Part shown: positions 56,175-64,000 of the stretch, piece after piece
How the letters are laid out: the number at the start of each line of letters is the position of its first letter
Numbering within the stretch: position 1 is the stretch's first letter
DNA from: Turnera subulata
Lineage: Eukaryota; Streptophyta; Magnoliopsida; Malpighiales; Passifloraceae
Direction of reading: 5' to 3'
DNA: 64,000 nt
NCBI GenBank assembly: GCA_028386065.3
Contig: JAKUCV010003535.1
Location: 1-64,000 of the forward strand
Program-made: the position numbers and the translations under genes
The notes under the pieces: generated by a model
Database searches by the model: none
What the model was told of the DNA's origin: nothing
Seen by the model: only the letters and a program-made list of their open reading frames with translations

Positions 56175-57206
56175 GTGAATGCCCTGTGAAATATCTTTTT
56201 TTGTGGCCTCTTACGACGATGCAGCCTCTTAGATTTTCTTGAATGACTAACTGATTGCATACAGTATGTATTGATATCGTAGTCATAAGCTGAGATAGAT
56301 TCTAGGGTTGACTCGGGATTGTGATGATAAGTATTGGAGATTAAATGGAGGAAACTCTACATATGTTTTGATCTTCACAACGTTGGTTTTGTGAACATAT
56401 TTCAGTCTTGCAAGGCCTTTTTAACAATAAATTAAGACAATATTGAGATAATTTTATCTGGGACTTTGATCTTTCACTTTTTGAGGTATATATGTGTGAC
56501 GTAAGTGATGGGATAAGAAAAAGCCAATAAGTACCTTGATATGCCATGAATACTTGTAGGAGTATAATACCCACAAAATCTTTTCCAACAGAATGTAACA
56601 TCTCCTTTGCTGAGTCGATTTTGTTGAAGTTTTCCTTGATCTTTATTTTGAACTTTCAAATTTTAGGAAGACTTGTTTTTATCATCTATTAGTTGGTTTT
56701 GGTTTCTATTGACCCTACTTGATTCTTTAAGTGTTTTTAGGTGTCTAATTCTTGTTTTGATATGTTATGTTACTATACAAGTTAATGAACATGTTGGAAT
56801 AACTTGAAGCTACTCTGAAGAGGCTTTTCTGCTGAGATAATTGCTTTTGTCAGAACTTTGTTGCTTTCCAATAAATTGCCTTTCATCTCAGAATTTACCC
56901 TTATCTGAATTTTATCTTTCATCTCAGAATTTACCCTTATATGAATTTTATACCTTTTCTTTGAGGAAAATCCGAAATTTATATTTGATTCATTCTATTT
57001 GGTTCCTTTTTGCAATTTTCTTTTTGTTCTGGTGGAAAATTATATGGGGTTTACACCACTTTAGTTCTAGGGCTGTGGATACCACTCCAAAAGATTTCTG
57101 CATATAAGAGGGCTAAGATCGATTCAAAATAAAGTTGTGAGCAATGATATTAGAGATCTGGGGAAGTAGCAAGAGAGAATTTCATAATTTGATAAGTCGT
57201 ATGTTG
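56175..57206 (+). other. intron 4 of the PDS5-like locus, left part
   Basis: About 1 kb of AT-rich intron from the donor GTGAAT to the chromovirus insertion point. It contains a near-perfect direct repeat of about 40 bp around 56885-56950 (TCATCTCAGAATTTACCCTT occurs twice). No exon or RNA gene was recognised. The right part of the intron (62435-62744) is likewise empty. Confidence 0.7.
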
Positions 57207-57211
57207 TGGAG

Positions 57212-57579
57212 TGTTGTGAATAAAACGAGCAACACTAAAGCAGTAGCTTCACACGCTTCACACGGGGACAACACACCAGCACAAACGGCTCCTAGGAGAA
57301 GCACACGTGAGAGGGTCCCTTCTAGAAAATTGGTGGGTTATGAGCTGTCACTTATGACGTCTGCAAGCAACGTTCTTAGCCAGTAAGTAAGGACTACTTA
57401 AATAAAGAATTAGCTGAGAGTGTAGGTAGGTATTAGCTTGGGGTTTGTTTGTATTCTCTTCTCACCTTCCTCTCTGGTTTTTGCTGTAAAGGATTCCAAC
57501 TCTCCTCTAAGAGCTGGTCTTATTAATCTATCCTAGTTCCTATCTGCTAACTTTTGTTGTTGAGAAGCCATTTGCTTCA
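57212..57579 (+). repeat. chromovirus 5' LTR
   Basis: 368 bp, TGTTGTGAATAAAACG to TTTGCTTCA. It contains the same open stretch (VNKTSNTKAVASHASHG ...) that forms the end of the pol frame in the 3' LTR. Confidence 0.95.
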
Positions 57580-57580
57580 T

Positions 57581-57595
57581 TGGTGCTTTCATTCA
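57581..57595 (+). other. chromovirus primer-binding site
   Basis: TGGTGCTTTCATTCA begins one base after the LTR. TGGTGCTTTCATT is a frequent start of the internal region in plant Gypsy elements; the tRNA is not assigned. Confidence 0.55.
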
Positions 57596-57603
57596 ATCTT
57601 TCC

Positions 57604-58112
57604 ATGGCTGAAGGCACTCGTTTTAAGCTTTTGGAAGACTCACTCAAGGCTACCCAAGAAAATCAAGCAAAGCTTCGCAAAGATTTTGATGAGATGAACG
57701 GTCTGCTGAAACAAACTCTGGGTAAACTCAACGGATCAGCTCCAGGAACCCTAGAATCTGTTGCCTCCCGAGCCGGCTCTAGCCTCCACGGTGAACCCCC
57801 ACCTGGGTTCAGCCCTCTTGGTCGCCATAAACCGGCTCTAGTTGAGCTCCCTCGCTTTGCTGGCACTAACCCCGAACAGTGGGTGTTCATGGCAAATCGC
57901 TACTTCGATTTCTACCGCATCAATAAGGAGGAACGCCTTAACATCGCTTCCTTTTATCTAGAAGGGGATGCTGCTGAATGGTTTTGTTGGATGCATCGGA
58001 ACAAGCAACTAGCGGGATGGGATCCCTTCTCGGAAGCTCTTATTAAGCGATTCCGATCCAAAGAACTCGAATCGCCGGAAGGACGGCTGGCTAAAATCCA
58101 ACAAACCACCAC
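57604..58112 (+). pseudogene. chromovirus gag, N-terminal part
   Basis: ATG 57604 opens MAEGTRFKLLEDSLKATQEN, with a coiled-coil-like heptad start, a proline/glycine linker (EPPPGFSPLG) and the capsid region KPALVELPRFAGTNPEQWVF, RYFDFYRINKEERLNIASFY and DAAEWFCWMHRNKQL. Near 58113 the frame slips: the capsid continues one frame over with [20 protein letters not shown]. An ATG-independent upstream extension exists but lies in the primer-site region. Confidence 0.85.
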
Positions 58113-58113
58113 G

Positions 58114-60470
58114 GTGAGTATCAAAGCCGCTTTGAGTCTCTTACTAATAAGACTATCTATCTCCCTCCTGTGTTTTTGGTGCGTTGTTTTATTTCTGGAT
58201 TAAGGGCAGACATTAAAATGGAGGTGTTGGTGGCTCAACCCACCGAGTTGGATGAGGCAATACGCTTGGCTCACGTTCACGAGCAACGTATCGCCTTGGC
58301 AAAGGGTTGGATTAAACCCATGTTGGGTAATACAACCCCGTTGTTGCCGACCCCAAAGAACTGTTCGGCAACTATTTCTGTGGCTTCTTCAATTGGATCT
58401 TCCCAGGGTTCGTCGGCCTCTTCTACAACTGGTAACCAATTGTCCAGTGGACGTTCTGGTAAGCTTCCTTTTCGCAAATTATCTCCAGCAGAAATTGCCC
58501 AAAAGAGAGCTCAGGGCCTTTGTTATAACTGTGATGAAAAATATACCTGGGACCATAAATGCAAAGCGGTGCCACAATTGCTGATTATTGAAGATGATGG
58601 TGAGTTGACACCGCCACCAGAATCCCCACCTCCGGCTATCCCTGATGCTGAAATTACTGAAAATTTACAACTCCAGGAAGTACAAGCCCAATCGGCGATT
58701 TCTTACGATGCTTTGGCAGGAGGCAGTTTGGCAGCAACCTTGCGTTTTACTGGCTCTATTAATGGCTCACCAGTTCAAGTTTTGCTAGACGGGGGCAGTA
58801 CTCACTGCTTCATTCAATCACGTGTTGCTAAGTTTTTGAATCTTTGTATTGAGTCCACAACTGCATTTTCTGTGATGGTGGGCAATGGCGAACGTCTGCC
58901 CTGTTCTGGTTTGGTAAGGCAGGTTCCATTATGTATTCAGGGACTAACCATTTGTTTGGATCTCTATGTGTTGCCTCTCCAGGGTTGGGATGTGGTATTA
59001 GGTGTCTCTTGGTTGTCTACTCTTGGCCCAGTTATCACAAACTATGTGACGACCCAATTCCAATTTACTCACAAAGACCAACAGGTCCATTGGCAAGGGG
59101 AGCAGCCTTTAGTCCAACAAATACAGTTTCATGCTTTTAAGCGCTTGTGTGACAAGGACTCTCTTGCTGAATTATATTATCTCCATCCTATGGGTAAATC
59201 TGACTCTGTTGCACCCTCTGATTCTACACTTGGGGCTCTCTTGCACGAATATGCTGATGTTTTTCAGAAACCAAGGGGTCTACCACCATCTCGCCCTCAA
59301 GACCATGCCATCCCTCTACTACCAAATACTGGCCCTATTAATGTTAAGCCATACCGATATCCTCACTTTCAGAAGCAAGAAATTGAACGATTGGTTGCTG
59401 ATATGTTGAAAGATGGCATCATTAGGCCTAGCACCAGCCCCTACTCCTCTCCGGTATTGTTGGTTAGAAAGAAAGATGGCACTTGGAGGTTCTGTGTGGA
59501 CTATTGTGCATTGAATGCTGTAACCGTCCGAGATAGATTTCCAATTCCTACCATTGATGAACTATTTGATGAACTCCATGGTGCGCGATTTTTCACTAAA
59601 TTGGATCTTTTGGCAGGGTATCATCAGATACGAATCCGGCCTGAAGATGTCAGCAAGACAGCCTTTCGCACGCATGAGGGACATTATGAGTTCTTAGTGA
59701 TGCCTTTCGGCCTTACCAACGCCCCATCCACTTTCCAAGCCATCATGTATGCTATCTTCAGGCCATATCTGCGTATCTTTGTGCTAGTATTTTTTGACGA
59801 CATCTTAGTCTACAGCCCTACTTGGGAAACTCATCTAGAACATGTGAAGTTGGTGCTGCAACTATTTCGTAAACATCAGCTAGTGGCCAAGGAGTCTAAG
59901 TGTTTATTTGGGCAAACTTCACTGGCTTACCTAGGCCACATCATTTCAGAATCCGGGGTGTCTGTAGACCCGGAGAAAGTTTCAGCTGTGCAGCAGTGGC
60001 CTATTCCCAAATCAGTTACAGAGGTACGCAGCTTCTTGGGCTTGGCGGGTTATTATCGCCGCTTCATTCATCACTTTGCCCACATAGCAGGTCCTTTAAC
60101 TGATTTGCTTAAGAAAGACAGTTTCCTGTGGACGGATGCCTCTTCTACGGCCTTCCAAGCCCTTAAACAACTCCTTAGTCAAGCTCCGATTTTACGACTT
60201 CCTGATTTCTCCAAACCATTCTTCCTGGAAACTGATGCTTCGGGAACTGGAATTGGGGCTGTTTTATCACAAGATGGGCATCCTGTGGCTTACTTCAGTC
60301 AAAAACTTTGCCCTAGAATGCAGAATGCTTCAACCTACCAAAGGGAGATGTATGCCATCACACAAGCAGTGGCTAAATGGCGTCAATACTTGCTGGGACG
60401 CAAATTCACCATAGTGACAGATCAGTGTTCCCTCAAGAATTTGACAGATCAGTTAATCCAAACTCCGTAG
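58114..60470 (+). pseudogene. chromovirus gag C-terminus, protease, RT and RNase H
   Basis: This continuous frame carries the gag end ([20 protein letters not shown]), a zinc knuckle-like [14 protein letters not shown], a protease with [11 protein letters not shown], reverse transcriptase with [48 protein letters not shown] and [12 protein letters not shown] (the catalytic DD), then [19 protein letters not shown] and [15 protein letters not shown]. RNase H has [17 protein letters not shown] and VAYFSQKL. The frame ends at TAG 60468-60470 inside the RNase H to integrase linker, where a sense codon is expected. The protein would copy the element's RNA into DNA. Confidence 0.92.
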
Positions 60471-61481
60471 CAACATAAGTGGTTGGGAAATTTATTGGGG
60501 TATGATTTTGACATTGCTTATCGTCCTGGTCCTCAAAATACAGTGGCAGATACTTTGTCTCGTCAACCAGCAGCATCTATCATGGTCATTACGGCAGTAG
60601 CAGTATCTGTTGTGGAGCAGCTACGCGAGGCTAATAAGCACCATCCTGAACTTTTAGAGTATCAACAGCAATTGACTAAAGGAGCTGCTACGCTCCCAGG
60701 ATTTGAATTCAAAGATGGACTCCTTTTGTTCCGAGGGCGCTTTGTGCTTCCAACGGATTCTGAAATACGCCAACAACTCCTCCACGAGTTTCATAATACT
60801 CCGATTGGGGGACATGCTGGTATTACTAGGACATTTAAGCGCCTATCTTCAAATTTTTTTTGGAGATCAATGAGAAGGGATGTCCAGAAATTTGTGTCCG
60901 AGTGCTCGATATGCCAACAAATGAAAGATGTGAACCTTAGTCTTGCAGGTTTACTACAGCCACTGCCAATCCCGAATATGGTATTTGAGAGCCTCTCTAT
61001 GGATTTTATTACAGCTCTGCCTACAGTCAAGGGGAAGTCGGTCATCATGGTGGTAGTGGATCGGTTATCGAAATATGGGCACTTCTTGGCATTGCCAAAT
61101 CACTTCACCAGCGAGGATGTGGCTAAGGCCTTCGTAGCTGAGATAATTAGGCTTCACGGAATTCTTGTTTCGATTATTACCGACAGAGATCCTCGATTCT
61201 TAAATGAGTTTTGGAAAGAAATTCACCATTTGCATGGCACCACCCTATCGCCAAGCACAGCCTATCACCCCCAAACCGACGGCCAAACTGAGGTCTTGAA
61301 TAAATGCTTAGAGATGTACCTTCGGTGTTTTGTGGCAGATTCGCCTGCCCTTTGGCTCACCATGCTTCCTTGGGCAGAGTATTGGTACAATACTTCTTAC
61401 CAAACCTCCGCAAAATTGACACCCTTTGAAGTACTATACGGGCGACACCCCCAAGGGTCCTTGACTATGTTGAAGGGATGA
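60471..61481 (+). pseudogene. chromovirus integrase core
   Basis: After the stop the same frame continues: YDFDIAYRPGPQNTVADTLS (end of RNase H), the HHCC zinc domain (HEFHNTPIGGHAGITRT ... ECSICQQMK), then the DDE core: LSMDFITALPTVKGKSVIMV, IITDRDPRFLNEFWKE and TAYHPQTDGQTEVLNKCLEM. It runs on to the GPY-region start at 61455, where the frame slips near 61462. The catalytic D, D and E are all present. Confidence 0.92.
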
Positions 61482-62236
61482 CCATGAATGCTTTGTTGGA
61501 ATCACAAATGTTACAGCGTGATGCTGTCTTAAAGTCCCTCAAACAGAACTTAACCAAAGCCCAACATCGTATGAAAGTATTTGCAGACCAGCACCGGCGT
61601 GAGGTATCATTTGAGGAGGGAGAGTGGGTGTATGTCAAGCTGCAGCCATATAGGCAAAACTCAGTCAGGTTGAGGCGCCATAGTAAGTTGGGTAGGCGTT
61701 TTTTTGGGCCATTTAAGGTCATCAAACGGATTGGGGAAGTGGCGTACAAACTAGAACTTCCAGAAGCAGCTCGCATCCATCCTGTTTTCCATGTTTCGCC
61801 TCTCCGCAAGTGTAAAGGCATACCAGAACAACAAGTCACTCCATTGCATTTGGTCGATTCAAGCTCCACATTGATTCTGCAACCTGCGGAAGTCCTGAAG
61901 CGCAGAGCCATACAAGTTGCAGATGGCACCATTGAGCAATGCTTGGTGCATTGGGAGGGCCTACCTGCGGATCAAGCCACTTGGGAGGACAAAGAGCCAT
62001 TGCACCGCAGATTTCCTACATTAAACCTTGAGGACAAGGTTCATTTTGAGGATGGGAGTATTGTTGTGAATAAAACGAGCAACACTAAAGCAGTAGCTTC
62101 ACACGCTTCACACGGGGACAACACACCAGCACAAACGGCTCCTAGGAGAAGCACACGTGAGAGGGTCCCTTCTAGAAAATTGGTGGGTTATGAGCTGTCA
62201 CTTATGACGTCTGCAAGCAACGTTCTTAGCCAGTAA
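61478..62236 (+). CDS. integrase C-terminus with chromodomain, running into the 3' LTR
   Basis: About 250 residues. The first part is the integrase GPY/F module (EEGEWVYVKLQPYRQNSVRL, GRRFFGPFKVIKRIGEVAYK, IHPVFHVSPLRKCKG). Residues about 125-180 form a chromodomain (EVLKRRAIQ, VHWEGLPADQATWED), which in chromoviruses binds modified histones and guides insertion. The last 57 or so residues, from VNKTSNTKAVASHASHG to the stop at 62234-62236, are encoded by the 3' LTR itself, so the polypurine tract lies within the coding sequence. This end is serine/arginine-rich and resembles no domain I know. Confidence 0.85.
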   Translation: MTMNALLESQMLQRDAVLKSLKQNLTKAQHRMKVFADQHRREVSFEEGEWVYVKLQPYRQNSVRLRRHSKLGRRFFGPFKVIKRIGEVAYKLELPEAARIHPVFHVSPLRKCKGIPEQQVTPLHLVDSSSTLILQPAEVLKRRAIQVADGTIEQCLVHWEGLPADQATWEDKEPLHRRFPTLNLEDKVHFEDGSIVVNKTSNTKAVASHASHGDNTPAQTAPRRSTRERVPSRKLVGYELSLMTSASNVLSQ

Positions 62237-62429
62237 GTAAGGACTACTTAAATAAAGAATTAGCTGAGAGTGTAGGTAGGTATTAGCTTGGGGTTTGTTT
62301 GTATTCTCTTCTCACCTTCCTCTCTGGTTTTTGCTGTAAAGGATTCCAACTCTCCTCTAAGAGCTGGTCTTATTAATCTATCCTAGTTCCTATCTGCTAA
62401 CTTTTGTTGTTGAGAAGCCATTTGCTTCA
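62062..62429 (+). repeat. chromovirus 3' LTR
   Basis: 368 bp, reading identical to the 5' LTR. Its first 175 bases are the coding end of the integrase/chromodomain frame. It is preceded by a purine-rich stretch GAGGATGGGAGTA (62048-62060) and followed by TGGAG. Confidence 0.95.
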
Positions 62430-64000
62430 TGGAGGTCCTGATATCATGGGTTGATGTACTTATGAAAACATGAAGGTAAATGATTCTGTTGTGCTTTTGA
62501 ATTAAAATTAAATGACTTTTATATGCCCCATGGTTTGGCTTTCTTGATGTAGATATCATCTAATTCAACAATAAGAGTCACATGCTTGCTACTTATTGCA
62601 CATATGGTTTTCTTGTAAACCTGCCAATTTGAGCACGATTTTGGCTCATCACCTTTTAAATGCTTTTGCTTCAAAGTGGTTCAGTGATGCTGAATTTTTA
62701 CTTGTATCTCATCCTTAAAAAATCATTTGGTTCTCTTTGTCCAGGACGCATCTCCTGCTTCTCAGCTTGCTGTTTCTATCATCCAGACTTGTACAGAAAT
62801 ACTTGAGCCCCTGGTTTGTGGGTTTCTAACTTCTTGTTCATTGGACAGAGATTCTAAGCACCGTGAGCTCAAAGAGTTTTACCATGAAATAATAGTCAAA
62901 ATTTGCAAGTATGCTCCACAGATGCTTCTTCCTGTCATTCCTAACTTGACTGAAGAATTAGTGGTATAACATCCCTCTTTTACAGAAATGATCTTAGTTT
63001 TATCCTTTTATAATTTGAATAGCATGAAATATGTACTGTGGGCTTCCCCTTCCTCATTTTCTTTTTCACAAAATTCTTGTTGCCTTGATGTCGCCCCTCT
63101 TTTTCTTATGTTTTTCTACTCCCTGCTTCCTGAGTTTGGTGTCACTTATGCATTAATTAATCCTGTAATTGTGTTTCTAGACTGATCAGGTCAATATCCG
63201 AAGAAAAGCAGTTAAATTAATTGGAAAGTTCTTTGCACTCCATGAAAAATATCTTGGAGAAAGCTTCAGAAATCTCTTTGTGGAGTTCAAGAATAGGTTC
63301 TGCGATAAATCTCCAGAAGTCAGGCGTAGTGCTATGCAGTGTAGTAAAGCTCTCTACATGGCCAATCCCTAGTGCAAAGAATCTCGTGAAGTTCTAGGTA
63401 AGTCATTCCGCCATCCGTATATGGCTTTATTTTGATTTATTTCTGCTTCATCTGAGTTTCACTTGTTAATCAAGCAGTTGCCCTAGAAGAACGATTTTTG
63501 GATTTGGATGATAAAGTTCGAGCAGACGCAGCGGTTATTACCTGTGAGCTTGCCAAGACTAACCTAAAGATTTTTCCACCCTGAACTAATCTCAAAAGCT
63601 ATTGAAAGGCTTCGAGATAAGAAGGTGACACTTCAGACATTTCTGGTGCTGCAGTTCAGTTGATCTTTCTTTCTCATTATAAAAGAAAAAATGTCCGTCT
63701 CACTGATAAGTACTCTGCAGATGTCTGTCAGAAAGACGGCCTTGCAAAAGTTAATGGACTTGTATCGGGATTATTGTAACAGGTGCTCTGAAGGCCAGAT
63801 TACAACAAGTGATCATTTTGAGCAGATTCCTTGTGGAATGTTGATGCTGTGTTTTGAAAAAGATTGTAAAGAGTTGAAGTATGCTTCTTCACCCCTTAAC
63901 AGAAGATTGTGGTATTCCTAATATTGTTTATGGATGTAATATTCTATGCATTCTGCAGGTCCCAAAGCATGGATGTTATTATTGCCGAGGATTTGTTCCC

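Larger units (their letters stand above)
57212..62429 (+). mobile_element. Reina-like chromovirus (Gypsy), inserted in the PDS5-like intron
   Basis: 5218 bp with 368-bp LTRs (57212-57579, 62062-62429) that I read as identical base for base, flanked by perfect TGGAG duplications (57207-57211, 62430-62434). The order gag, protease, RT, RNase H, integrase and a C-terminal chromodomain identifies a chromovirus; short LTRs and total size fit the Reina group. The coding region has at least one frame slip near 58113, a stop at 60468-60470 and a frame slip near 61462. The orientation is the same as that of the host gene. Confidence 0.95.
54797..64000 (+). pseudogene. PDS5-like sister-chromatid cohesion protein, 5' part, disrupted
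   Basis: Nine exons fit with GT-AG borders: 54797-54901, 55166-55393, 55519-55700, 56054-56174, 62745-62963, 63181-63397, 63478-63624, 63721-63878, and 63959 running off the window. The sequence shows plant PDS5 features: [43 protein letters not shown] joining DASPASQLAVSI, LEPLVCGFLTSC, FYHEIIVKICKYAPQMLLPV, IRRKAVKLIGKFFALHEKY, SPEVRRSAMQCSKALYM and KTALQKLMDLYRDYC. PDS5 is a HEAT-repeat protein that binds cohesin and regulates sister-chromatid cohesion and repair. Exon 6 has an in-frame TAG at 63370-63372, and exon 7 a one-base frame slip near 63577-63581 that gives TGA at 63582-63584. Intron 4 is swollen by a 5.2-kb chromovirus. Short Arabidopsis PDS5 forms exist, but both breaks lie inside conserved sequence. 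Confidence 0.85.

Noticed and set aside
60791..61932. Minus-strand open frames inside the chromovirus pol region
   Set aside because: Antisense shadows of the integrase and chromodomain coding sequence.

Overview
The window is nuclear DNA of a flowering plant, most likely a eudicot; the species cannot be named from sequence alone. Two host loci with GT-AG introns are recognisable: an intact seven-exon translin gene (14747-17474, minus strand) and the 5' part of a PDS5 cohesin-cofactor gene (54797-64000, plus strand), whose exons carry an in-frame stop and a frameshift and so look decayed. One exon of a mitochondrial CLPX-type ATPase lies stranded at 54463-54561. Almost everything else is nested transposable elements.

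Layout. 1-2095: ends of old Copia and Gypsy LTRs and a LINE reverse-transcriptase fragment. 2154-3656: a Mutator-type MITE with a 9-bp target duplication, next to an older copy of the same family. 3872-12080: an L1-type LINE on the minus strand, interrupted by a 702-bp hAT element (8-bp duplication CCCAGGTC), a tiny poly-A retro-insertion and a 1648-bp CACTA element (3-bp duplication ATA). 12081-13187: a deletion derivative of a zinc-finger hAT element. 13188-14746: intergenic DNA with a probable SINE. 14747-17474: translin. 17545-31742: a MuDR-like element ending 70 bp upstream of the translin start codon and split by a full-length Copia element (19239-30505, duplication GGTCA) that itself holds a 3-kb solo LTR (21893-24916, duplication ATCTG).

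31743-49914: a Tat/Ogre-type Gypsy element (LTR, tRNA-Arg-type primer site, leader) interrupted by an Athila-type element (34357-45782). The Athila element has lost its pol region, which is replaced by about 5 kb of a second Tat-type copy in the order 3' internal, LTR, 5' leader. 49915-53853: 3' part of a SIRE-like Copia element with a small Helitron inside. 53854-64000: unique DNA with the CLPX exon and the PDS5-like locus, whose fourth intron contains a Reina-like chromovirus (57212-62429, duplication TGGAG) with LTRs identical by eye but broken reading frames.

The most unusual signal is in the Tat-type element: an 11-base core ATGAGATGATT (with slight variants) recurs at least eleven times, usually flanked by inverted arms that differ from copy to copy but still pair with each other. 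In the element RNA these hairpins would cluster around the 3' end, just before the polypurine tract and in U3. Other short-hairpin families (ACCTC-loop-GAGGT, GGGCCTTCTC...GCCC, GGGGCATGCTACCCC) occupy the same non-coding internal regions.
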